Below are positions 47,185 through 56,312 of a stretch of 64,000 nucleotides of DNA, in pieces. The DNA lies in assembly GCA_914767885.1 (NCBI GenBank), contig CAJZBQ010000033.1, positions 744,001 to 808,000 of the forward strand, in the 5' to 3' direction. Position numbers and translations under genes: made by a program. The notes under the pieces were generated by a model. The model had not been told where the DNA came from and searched no databases. It saw only the letters and a list, made by a program, of their open reading frames with translations. Positions within the stretch are counted from its first letter, which is position 1, and every line of letters starts with the position of its first letter. The DNA is from Blepharisma stoltei (Eukaryota > Ciliophora > Heterotrichea > Heterotrichida > Blepharismidae).

Positions 47185-48372
47185 TTAAATAGCTACAGGT
47201 GTTTTTAGTACCTGTTCTTGAATCGAGTAGCAGTAAACGTCGTTAAATGACATCTGATGCCTATCCCCTGCAAATACATACATCCCTCCTTCAAACACTA
47301 TTGAAGAATGCCCATCTCTGGAGTGTGGCACAATCCCTTTTACCCTTCCTTGGGTTTGTGCTCCAACGACTGCTGATCTTTGCTTCGTTAAATCTGCTTT
47401 TGCAGACTCCTCTTTACTTGAATACTGAACTGTATGTCTTTGTTTTGCCAATTTCCTATAATTTTCTATCTCACTAGGTGATAAAGGGTCTTTTATTTGC
47501 GTTTCGTGCTGTATCATAAGCCACTTATTTGAAGAAAAGTCATAGGTGTACATTGAGTTGGTTTCTTTAATAATTTCTCTTATCCCTCCAAATACAAGCA
47601 TCACGTCTCCACACACACAAACTGAGTGCCCTGATACAGTGCCTGGGGAAATCCCTTCAGACTGAACTAATTCCCACTGTAGGTTTCTTAGGTTAAGTCT
47701 TCAAAAATCGCTTAGGCGTTCACTTTCACTTGATCCACCATAGACCCACATATAATTTTGATAAATGACTGCACTGTGATCAGATCTAGGGTCAGGCTTT
47801 CTTTGAGAGTTTGGGCGGCTTCATTCATTTGCTTGTATATTATAGATATAAAGTTCATTGCTGTGGACTCCATTAATATACCCTCCAAAAATAATCATTG
47901 TATTGTCAGCTTCATTAAAGCAAGCACTATGTGAATCTATAGCTGGAGGCTGCTCTGAGCTTGGATTAATTTTGGTTCATACTAAGTTTTCAGTGTTAAG
48001 TACATAAATGCTGCTATTTTCGACTGAATTATTTGTCCCTCCGAATAAGTAGATCAGATTTCCTCTAGATATTGCAGAATGACGACATAAAGGCCCTGGG
48101 AGGTCACCAGATGGATGCAATTCAGTCCAGAGTTCATTTGAGGAAGAAGAAGGATCTATATTAAGAACCCATAAATCTCCTAGAACTCCTATGTGCACAT
48201 CTTGGCCTCCATAGATGTACATTTTGTTTTGTATCATGACTGCTGAGTGATGACATCGCCTTGGTGGGAGAGGAGGAGGAATCCTGAGCTCTTCCCACAG
48301 TCCTAGATATTGATACCTTGCTGTATCAATTCTTAAATTCCTAAATGCAGGCCTTTCCTTTTGTTCTTCCAT
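47185..48372 (-). CDS. Kelch-repeat protein
   Basis: A 395-aa beta-propeller protein with about six kelch units: HHSAVMIQNKMYIYGG, RHSAISRGNLIYLFGG, SHSACF..TMIIFGG, DHSAVIYQNYMWVYGG, GHSVCVCGDVMLVFGG and GHSSIVFEGGMYVFAG. No other domain is seen, so it probably acts as a protein-interaction scaffold, as stand-alone kelch proteins do. In-frame UGA codons sit at the kelch Trp positions (e.g. NEWSRPN). The start ATG at 48372 follows a TTG that is not needed. Only 59 bp separate it from the SDR gene start. No inserts. Confidence 0.85.
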
Positions 48373-48472
48373 GTTAAATAGTTGCAATCAATGGATAAAG
48401 AATTAAAATTTGTTTATTTTAGCAACAAACACAATAAGAAGAATAATCAAACATTAAACAAATTAGAATAGA

Positions 48473-48727
48473 TTAAGACCCCACCCTTGGAATATCAAAA
48501 TGTTCAGTCAGCTCTGAAAGTTTTTTGTTGTACTCCTCTACTCTTTCCTTATGGGTTTTGGAAACTCTCTCTTCTACCCTTTTCGATCGATTTTTCTTTT
48601 GGTATTCCTCAAATGCTTTTTCTGCAGGCGTAGGTTCTATACTTATAACGGGCCTTGCTTTTTCTTTTTGAAAAAGCTTTGCCTTTTTATGTTTCTTTAG
48701 TCTCAGCTTTCCACTTGGCGCAGACAT
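48473..48727 (-). CDS. FAM32A: FAM32A-like spliceosome-associated protein
   Basis: An 84-aa basic protein. The C-terminal motif KTHKERVEEYNKKLSELTEH followed by FDIPRV matches the highly conserved end of FAM32A; the N-terminal Lys-rich segment (LRLKKHKKAKLF) and TPAEKAFEEYQ also fit. Human FAM32A (112 aa) inserts into the catalytic centre of the step-2 spliceosome. Here it would serve splicing of the tiny 15-nt introns. ATG at 48727, no inserts, no UGA needed. Confidence 0.85.
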   Translation of the reverse strand: MSAPSGKLRLKKHKKAKLFQKEKARPVISIEPTPAEKAFEEYQKKNRSKRVEERVSKTHKERVEEYNKKLSELTEHFDIPRVGS

Positions 48728-48771
48728 TTATTATAGCAGATTAAAATAGAAGTTTAGCTATCAAATGAAAA

Positions 48772-49818
48772 TTATACTAAGGTAAATATTAGCATTCCTC
48801 CAGACAGAATAGAAGCTCCTATAGTATATACAAAAAACGGGGCAAGTCTTCAATAAAGAAACTCTATCAGTATCTGAAGCATGCCGAATAAACTAGGAAG
48901 TGCGTTTGCCAGCAAAACGTCCTTTTTAATATAATCCTGATTTATGAAAATTCCAATTCCAAGCAGCACTCCTCCAAAAAAGGGCCAGAATAAGTTATCT
49001 TCTGATGTCCAAAGATTGACTCCTAAAATATATTTAATGACTAGTATGATTATTATATTCACTCCAAAGGCCATAAAAGCATATAAAATGTTGATAATGT
49101 GTAATTCCAGTGACGATTTTTTTGAGTAATAAGCACAAACTGCAGCTCCTGACATAAAGAGCATTGCAATAAAGCCTGATAAAAAAGCATGTCATAAGGA
49201 GTCAAAAATAGAATAAATAAAAATCAAAAGAAGCCCTGCTAATGCTAATAATGCCGCGACTGCATGAGTTCAGTATAATTTCAAGTTCCCTAAATAGCAA
49301 GAATAAACAACATATAAGAGCAGATAAAGAGTCACTATAGAAGAGATCACTCCTCTACCTTGAGGCTCATAAAAATAGCCTAAAAACATAAAGTCTAGGC
49401 CGAGTCCAAAACTAATGCCTCCATAAAAGGCTAATTGAATGCCAGTCTTCAATGAGATGGTTTTGCTTCTAAAACCTTGTAACTGGACAACTTTAGTCTT
49501 ACTCCCCTATTAGCAAGGACTTTTTGCTCTTATTACTAATTAGTTTAGCCTTTTAATATATTTTTTTAATTTTGGCGTTATAAATAGGGAGTTGGATCTC
49601 GTTTTTTTGATAATAAGTCCTAGAATAAGGTATAAAAGTGTAAAAGAGGCAAGTCCTGCTGATGTCATGGCAATTACCAAAACAGGGTTATATGTGTAGA
49701 TTCCACTAATAAAAGCTCCTGAAGCAAGCGATATAAGAGAAATCGCTGATAAAATAATGCATAAATAGCACCTTTCTGAATCATTCAGGGAAATATAAAA
49801 TACTCCTGATGAGTCCAT
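48772..49818 (-). CDS. Multi-pass membrane protein, possibly Bax-inhibitor-1-like
   Basis: A 329-aa protein with about nine hydrophobic helices after a short IES (49502-49558) is removed. Helices 1-2 are LCIILSAISLISLASGAF and VLVIAMTSAGLASFTLLYL. After the IES, GIQLAFYGGISFGLGLDFM resembles a BI-1 helix and the overall spacing suggests the TMBIM superfamily, but the family's C-terminal acidic pair is not clear. I rank this as a weak family call on a firm membrane protein. UGA-Trp codons lie at LKLYW and LIEFLYW. The start follows 54 bp after the EF-G2 stop, on the same strand. Confidence 0.6.
49502..49558 (-). other. Probable short IES (57 bp)
   Basis: The left edge TTA|CTCCCCTATT matches the MITE-family ends. 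TA-to-TA removal (49500 and 49557) gives TAT|AAG in frame and a total divisible by three. In-frame TAA and TAG lie inside. The right boundary rests only on frame. Confidence 0.55.
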
Positions 49819-49872
49819 ATTTTATGCATAAACCAGTGTGAAAGACTGTAAAAATAAATTTATGTGTATTTA

Positions 49873-52545
49873 CTAGTATCTATTCATTATTTTTTCTTGT
49901 TCAGCTTCACTCACAACTTCATAAGAGTGGAAGTTCATTTGGTAATAGCCAAGCCCTTTAGAGAGGTTTCTTAAGTTTGACGTGTACCCTAACATTTCAA
50001 CTAATGGGATAAGGGCATTGACCACTGACATTTCATTGTCTGATTTTTCCATGCTCATGACAACTCCTCTTCTTGTTGAAGTTATATCGGATATCAAGTC
50101 TCCCATCATTTCATCAGGAATAGTGATCGACACATTCATCAGTGGCTCCATCAGCTTTGGGTCAGAAATTTTGACGAGCTCTCGGACTCCTTTAGCAGCA
50201 GCTTCTTTGATAGCGACCATATTGGTTCTTTTTTTGGACCAAACTCCATCTTCAACTGTTATTTTGATATTAATCAAGGGATATCCTACAATAGCGCCTC
50301 TTTGCATGGCTTCTTCAAGGTACTTAATAATTTGGTCTTTAGATTCGCCTCCAATGGTTTTTAGTGGCTGAAACTCGCTTTCATCATAATCGCTTCCTCT
50401 CATCTGATTAATATGCTCTGAAAGCGCATCTGAGACTTTATCAATATTTCATTCGACTGTTCCTATTAAATCTCCAAATTTATCTCCATGCAAGGCGTCT
50501 TCTAAGTGCTCAACTTTCATATTAGATTCTACTAATTCTAGTTTCAGCTTCAGCTTTAGAAATTGGCCAGGCTTGTCTATTGAGATTACATATGTTTTCC
50601 CACCAGTTTCTGCACTTTCACGATATGCTACTTGCATTGGGCCTAGCCTTGTTTTTAGCCCAAATTCTATTTCTAGCCTGTCTCTTAAGATTTCTAAATG
50701 AAGTTCTCCTTGGCCTATGGCAAATAATTGGTCTGATTCTTCATCATATTTTGCGTTAAAGCTTGGGTCTTCTCTGTGTATATTTTTTAAAATTGTTTCA
50801 AGCTCTCCTTGTTTATTATCGTTTTCAGGCTCAATTCTGCAAAAAAAAACTGGTGGTGGCATTTGAACTCCTGCAAGAACTAATTCTTCAGGGTCATTTT
50901 TTGATATAAGAGTGTCTCCACTTCTTACTTCTTTTAAGCCTCCTAACGCAACGATATCTCCGACTCCGATTTCATTGACCTCGACATATTCATTTGCTCT
51001 GACTCTGAGAATTCTATTTGCTTTTTCTATTGTTTTTTTGGACGTGTTTTTGAGGAATTCTCCATATTTTATCTTTCCTGACTCCCCCTAACGAGCCAAA
51101 CCATAGGAAAAATCTTTTTTCTAATATAAATTTTTGGTATAATATATGATATATTATTTAATAATTATAATAATGAAATCTCAAGTAATTCTAGTTTAAA
51201 ATTATGATAAAAATTAAAATAATAAGCCCTAATGGCCAGCTACAAAAAGATTTTTTCTCCAATCAACGGGGAAGTGAGTAAACTCTCGCGTACACCAAAG
51301 TTCCTTTACTTGTGTTATTAATAACTTTGTATGCAAGAGCACACAGCTTACTGTCACTGATAGACCTAGTAACTGCTTTGCCATTTAAAATCCCAACTGC
51401 AGGTAGCTTTTCAGCAGGCGATGGCAGATATTTGATAATCCCTTCTAAAACAGGCTGCACACCTTTATTTTTCAACGCAGACCCACAGTAAATTGGATAA
51501 GCAGTCATCTGAATGGTAACTTTTCTAATTGCCAAATCTATATCATCCTCAGTAAAACTCCCCGACAAATATTTTTCAGCAAATTCATCATCACAGCTTC
51601 CAAGGGTTTCAAGCAGCTCTTCCCTTGCAGCTTTTACTCTTTCCTTATCAAGCTTCGATAGCTTCTCTAAAGGGATAAAATTAACTCTTGCTCCAAATGG
51701 CTCCAAAAATTCAATAGCCTGCTGCCTTACTACGTCAATTGAGCCTTTATATGAGTCTTGTACAATATAAGGGATATGAAGTACCAATGGAATTACATTG
51801 AATTTCTTTTTTAAATGGTCTTTAGTGACTTCTAAGGAAGCAGCATGAAGGTCCATTTTGTTTACAAAGATGATCCTTGGGACATTGAACTTATCAGCTT
51901 GTTTTCAGACAGTCTTGGTTTGGGTTTGGATGCCATTGTTAGCGTCAACTACAACGACACAGCCGTCCATAACGCGAAGGGACCGCTCGACTTCTCCTGA
52001 GAAATCGACATGCCCAGGAGTGTCAATTAAGTTCATCTGAAATCCATCTCAGTTAAATGAGATTGCAGCAGCTCGGATTGTGATTCCACGCTCTCGTTCT
52101 TGCTTCATGTAGTCCATCACTGTGTTGCCGTCATCAACATCTGAATAAAAATTACTTCCAGGCTGTGGGATTGCTCCGCTATAAAAGAGCATTCGTTCGG
52201 TCAAGGTTGTTTTTCCTGCATCTATATGGGCTACGACACCTAAATTGCGGATTTTTAAGATATCTGATGCTGAGTTGACAGGAAAATAAGGAGTGTCTCT
52301 TACTTCCTATTTGATAGTAAGTTTTTTTTTTCGCTTTAAAAAATAGTGCTTATTTAAAATTTTTTTCACTTATGTTTTAATATACACATTAAAATAATCA
52401 GCGAATTAACCTGAGCTCTTGACTCCTGTATCTGAAATGGAAAGGAGACCTTGTGGAAGAGGGAAGGTATTCGCGATGTTAATCCGGCTAGATTACTGAA
52501 TAGGTAGAGCAGTGATGCTTTTTGATCAGCCAAGTTTTTAATCAT
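49873..52545 (-). CDS. GFM2: Mitochondrial elongation factor G2 (ribosome recycling)
   Basis: Translational GTPase of 790 aa. The G domain has AHIDAGKTT (P loop), RGITI (switch I), DTPGHVDF and NKMD. Agreement with GFM2 is best at [39 protein letters not shown] and [10 protein letters not shown]. The N-terminus ([19 protein letters not shown]..) is rich in Ser/Leu with few acids and could be a mitochondrial presequence. With mitochondrial RRF, GFM2 splits ribosomes after termination. A MITE-like IES (51082-51277, TGA-flanked) and a 15-nt intron split by an 89-bp IES (52320-52408) must be removed; the total is then divisible by three. Start ATG at 52545. Confidence 0.9.
51082..51277 (-). mobile_element. 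A-type IES with TGA flanks (196 bp)
   Basis: TGA|CTCCCCCTAACGAGCC on the left and GGGGAAG|TGA on the right. A-family blocks CCAAACCATAGGAAAAATC and AATGAAATCTCAAG are recognisable. Excision keeping one TGA (TCA in the gene) gives ..VYSGKIKYG.., as in GFM2. No TA pointer fits. Confidence 0.82.
52307..52410 (-). other. 15-nt intron interrupted by an IES
   Basis: Removing the TA-bounded 89-bp IES (52320-52408) leaves GTTACTATCAAATAG (bases 52410-52409 plus 52319-52307), a standard 15-nt intron. Splicing it gives ..[11 protein letters not shown].. in frame. Confidence 0.8.
52320..52408 (-). other. IES, 89 bp, inside an intron
   Basis: TAs are at 52318-52319 and 52407-52408. T- and A-rich, with no terminal repeat seen. 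It is inferred from the exact 15-nt intron left after its removal. Confidence 0.75.
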
Positions 52546-53148
52546 GAGTAAGAGTTTCCTTCCAGGAAATGGGATACGAAGTTCTCTAGCACCAGAGGAT
52601 TCTTCTTAGTCAATCAGAACAATTGATATCAGGCGTTATGTCATGAACATCAAGTTTTCATTTTTTGCTATCAACTGATCTAAAATTTTTAGAATTTTCT
52701 TGGAGCAGCATAGTGACACAAACTTTCTGACTTCGAGCAGCAAATTCAGGACTTTTTTGGAAGAGCAACACAGTGCAAGGTATGTCCAAACTGCTTAATA
52801 AAGGCTGCACGCTATGGAAAAGATAAAAGCAGAAAACGGGTTTTTTTTTTTAAAAGTATAAATGCCGATCATTTATTTTTTAATTTAAGATTAATGCCTC
52901 TTTTAAAAAAGTCTCACACAATAGTGAAAAAATATGCTAATATATTAAGGTGAAATTAATCTTGAGGCACAACGAAAAATCTGTCTCAGCATAGATTTTA
53001 TATAAAATATGCAAAATATGTAAACTATCTACTTTTTGCAATTCCTTTAAAATCAATGCTTTTGGCTCTTTTATAATGTTATTGAATAGACAATTAAAAA
53101 TCTTTCTGGGCATTTTAATCTTAAAGATTGAAAAACGCTTATAATTTT
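52546..53148. other. Divergent intergenic region
   Basis: About 600 bp between the EF-G2 and TMBIM gene starts. Contains a GC-richer stretch (52550-52800) with repeated AGCAGCA/AGCAACA motifs that could be a small RNA gene, but no snRNA, snoRNA or tRNA signature is clear. Confidence 0.4.
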
Positions 53149-54666
53149 ATGGAAAATAGCGATATAGGCTGGGGACAACAAGATTATGAAGCCAATAAGA
53201 TGGTTGAAATGGACAGGCTCGGGTTTATCAGAAAAGTTTATGGAATCCTAACTGCTGAGCTCTTTGTCACTTTTTTGATGTGTTTGGTTGTATTCTTATC
53301 AGAAGATTATCAAGACTGAATTCAAGACAACATATGGTGCTTCATAATTGCTGCCATAGGAGCAATAGCCATTATTCTGGTCTTGTTTTGTTTTAAAAAA
53401 GTTTGCAGAATGATTAGGAAAGGTTACTAAGTCAGGCGCTAGCCATATTGGCTACGCAGTCACCAAAGACTTCCTGTAGGGACGTTCTACCGCTTTTCGA
53501 CTCTAGTTCAGAGTTTGATCACCCGAAGGCTGTACCGTTTCCTTAACTTCTGTCTCCTCCTTGACTTGCAGCTTCAATTTTGAGTGCTTATGAATTTCTG
53601 CGGCCCTGCTACAGGCGATTGGAGTAGCTTGATTTCAAGGATCCTTGGAGTCTATCGGGTGTTAAAGTGCCCTCCTTCAAAACTTCAGGAAAAGGTCTAC
53701 TTTCCTGAGGTCTTGGCCAAAACCCAAGTTTCTAGGTAGAGGAATGCGCATGGGTCCTCAGATCAAAAGGACATTGTAAACACCTCCATTTCCACTACAG
53801 GAAAGTAGCCAAAACCTATCGGGTGCACATTTCTTGAGCCTGCATTTGATTTTTGGCTGGAGTCCGTCCCAGTTCGTCGTAGCCGTAAGGTTTGGACTGT
53901 TGCGGCTAGAGGACAGGTTGACACTTGTCGCCATTTTAATGCATATAATTTTGCAGAATGGTACCGATTAACTATATTCTGCTCTTCGCATTTTCCATAT
54001 TGGAAGGATTCACCCTGTCTGTATTTGTTTCTTACTATGACCCAACAGAAGTGCTTATTGCTGTAACTCTGACATTCGGCTTAACTTTTGTATTGACTGC
54101 ATATGCCATTACAACAAAAACAGATTTTTCAGCTAAAATTGGATATATATTGGTAATCAGCATTGCTGTGTCAGCGTTAGCAATTTTACTTATTCCTCTT
54201 TTTTTGTTCAATTTTGTTTTTCATATTTTTGGCTTTCAAAAATTCAAATTTTAAATTAAAATCGATTTTTCATTTCAAATATTTCCAATTATGCTTTAGG
54301 ATGCAATCTTTCTGCAATTTAATACAAGAAACTGTATATCTATTATTTTTACAATAAATCATATATCAAAAGTTTGCTTCTTTAACGAAGGGTAAATTCC
54401 CCAAACTTAAAACTTTTTAACGATTTTGCTTACTCGCACAGGGTAGAGCTATATTTTTTAGCAGCAATATTGTTTTATGGATTGTGTGCCCAATAATTAT
54501 TGCATGTTACGGTATTTTTATTATCTATGACACTCAATTAATTGTGGGAGGTAAAAGATACCAATTGTCATCAGAAGATTATATTTTAGGATCTGTTATT
54601 CTTTATATTGATATAATTGGGCTATTCCAATACATTCTACTTCTAATTGGAGGAGAAAGGAGATAA
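53149..54666 (+). CDS. TMBIM/lifeguard family membrane protein (Bax inhibitor-1 superfamily)
   Basis: A 236-aa, seven-helix protein after removal of one SINE-like element and one IES. The N-terminal RLGFIRKVYGILTAELFVTF is the conserved entry helix of TMBIM4-like proteins. Later helices contain LLFAFSILEGFTLS and FGLTFVLTAYAI. The C-terminus carries the family pair of acidic residues in the last helices (IIYDTQLIVGG and ..SVILYIDIIGLFQYIL..). These proteins leak or buffer Ca2+ at ER/Golgi membranes. UGA-Trp is used in YQDWIQDN. Stop TAA follows ..GGERR. Confidence 0.9.
53413..53949 (-). mobile_element. SINE-like element in TMBIM exon
   Basis: Flanked by 11-bp repeats TTTGCAGAATG (53402-53412 and 53950-53960), which lack TA. 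The right end shows the shared signature CGCCATTTTAATGC. Excision joins ..KKVCRM to VPINYI.. in frame. The tail is not obviously repetitive. Confidence 0.82.
54193..54451 (+). other. IES, about 259 bp, decayed A type
   Basis: TAs are at 54191 and 54450 (a second candidate at 54444 is also in frame). The right end GCTTACTCGCACAGGGTAG resembles a degraded A-family terminus. Removal joins ..ALAILLI to FFSSNIV.. across a membrane helix. Confidence 0.75.
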
Positions 54667-54734
54667 CCGCTAAATAATGAATATCTTAATCAATATTATA
54701 TAAATAAAAAAATTGCAAAAGTTAATATTTTACC

Positions 54735-55766
54735 TTACATATTTTCATTTGATTTAATTCTTTTGGATAAATAAAATGGCATTCGATTCGAGTGAAATTA
54801 GCTTCGCTAATTTTCTCTCCCTCAAGCAATTTTATTTATGGGGTTGGGTTTTATCTCGAGAACTTCTGCACAGCAATAGCAGTTTGACTCTGGGATAACC
54901 AGAGGAACTGCTCTCCAGTGCGATCAAGAGGCTCAGATTTTTACCTCTCAGCACACCCGAGGAAGGTCACCCTTAGGCGGAACACGTGCTGGAGCTGAGT
55001 CGAAAAAAGCTGAGGGCAGCAGCGAAGCCCGTCGAAGCTGGTGGTATCTATTTGTCCTGCGCCCTAATCAAAGCGGATCGGGTCCAGCGGTTCGTGGGCC
55101 CCGACACGTGTGTAAATATGGTGATATCCCTGAATAGGGAGACCCCATATTGGACGTTTAACGTTATATATAATTAATAATAATAATAATAATAATGATT
55201 TAATTCTTTTGGGATTTGGATTTTTCGGATTTTTCAGCTTTCTCTTCAAAGATAAAGGAGCTTTTTGATCCTTTTTGGCAGCCAATCTTCCACTTCTTCT
55301 AACTATTTTTTCTGAATTTAGTGAGTTAATTGGATCAGTTTGAATTCCAATATCATGGCAAATTGAAGATTGTAGAGGTGTTGATATTCTATTTCCTTCA
55401 GATATGTGTATTTGACTTTGGCTTGAATTAGCTTGATTCAAGTCTACAAGCTTGCTTTCTTCTTGCAGATCTAGCATTGGCGGGCCTATTTTTTCTTGAG
55501 AAACACTAATCTTATGCTCAATATTAAAGTCTTCTTTTTCAGCCGACTTCATTATCGAGCTGTACTTTACTGATTCAAGTCTGGCAGGAGAGCTTGAAGC
55601 AGAATCACTTTCAGTTGAACTATCTTGATCACGATTTTTTTTCATTTGTTCGCTCAAATAAAGTATATTGATTATCCAGTGAAGGCGTTTGGCTGTATCG
55701 ATTTTGATATTTTTCTTCATCAGAAGAATTTTCTGATTCTGTTGATGATAAGCTTAATTTCAGCAT
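54735..55766 (-). CDS. Ser/Lys-rich basic protein, probably nuclear
   Basis: Low-complexity protein ending ..NPKRIKSNENM after removal of the S1c insert. It has acidic/Ser clusters (SSTESDSASSSP), a basic KKDQKAPLSLKRKLKN segment and a RRSGRLAAKK motif like an AT-hook or nuclear-localisation region. An ATG at 55720 gives 179 aa. A better start at 55766 (MLKLSLSSTESENSSDEE) is in another frame; the two frames join naturally if the run of eight T at 55635-55642 has one base too many, so a homopolymer error is suspected. No family recognised. Confidence 0.55.
54767..55196 (+). mobile_element. SINE-like element S1c
   Basis: Flanked by 16-bp repeats GATTTAATTCTTTTGG (54751-54766 and 55197-55212). 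Starts ATAAATAAAATGGC and ends in a TAATAATAATAATAATAAT tail. Same family as 555-954 and 34567-34984, opposite to the host gene. Excision keeps ..KRIKSNENM. Confidence 0.9.
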
Positions 55767-55823
55767 TAGCTTTTTAAAAATAAATTATGACATTTAAATT
55801 TAGAAATATCTTGCATATTTTAT

Positions 55824-56249
55824 TTATATCATTGTTTGAGTTTGCATTGTTGATTGAGAGTTGCAGGAATGCCTCCCTTTAGCTATCCTTGCAGAACTAT
55901 AAATAGCTAAAGGAATCGGCTTTGCTTTCAGATTTTTTCCAGAAATTTTGAAAAACCGAGACAAAAAAGGAGCTGAAGGACTTTTTACAATTTTTGCTGC
56001 TTCTAAAAAAGGTGATTTTCATCTTTTTTCTCTATAACGCCGCGAAAGATTAGGTATATTTTTTGATTTTATTTCGTAGGATGATCAATTTCTTCTCATC
56101 TCAGTCTCTATTTCTTGTCTACGACTTGACTTAAATAACGGGCTTTTGGTATTAGGAGCATTATCATATTTTATTCTTGGGCTATTATAAAATTCAATAG
56201 ACTCAATACTAGCTCTTCTCCTTTTAAAATATTTGCAAATTGGGTCCAT
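55824..56249 (-). CDS. Small basic protein, function unknown
   Basis: A 141-aa protein starting MDPICKYFKRRRAS and ending ..STMQTQTMI. It is rich in Arg/Lys/Ser (SSRRQEIETEMRRN, NLSRRYREKR) with no membrane segment. Two UGA-Trp codons (MRRNW and EKRW) split it under the standard code, so standard ORF calling would miss it. It sits between two minus-strand genes. No family recognised; a nuclear or basal-body-associated protein would fit the composition, but that is a guess. Confidence 0.6.
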
Positions 56250-56312
56250 TTTTTTACATATATAATTATTATTTGAAGAATTATTAAAAAATCAACAAAT
56301 AATTTTATTTAC

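Noticed and set aside
52550-52800. Possible small RNA gene between the EF-G2 and TMBIM genes
   Set aside because: GC is locally raised but no box motifs, tRNA arms or Sm site could be recognised.
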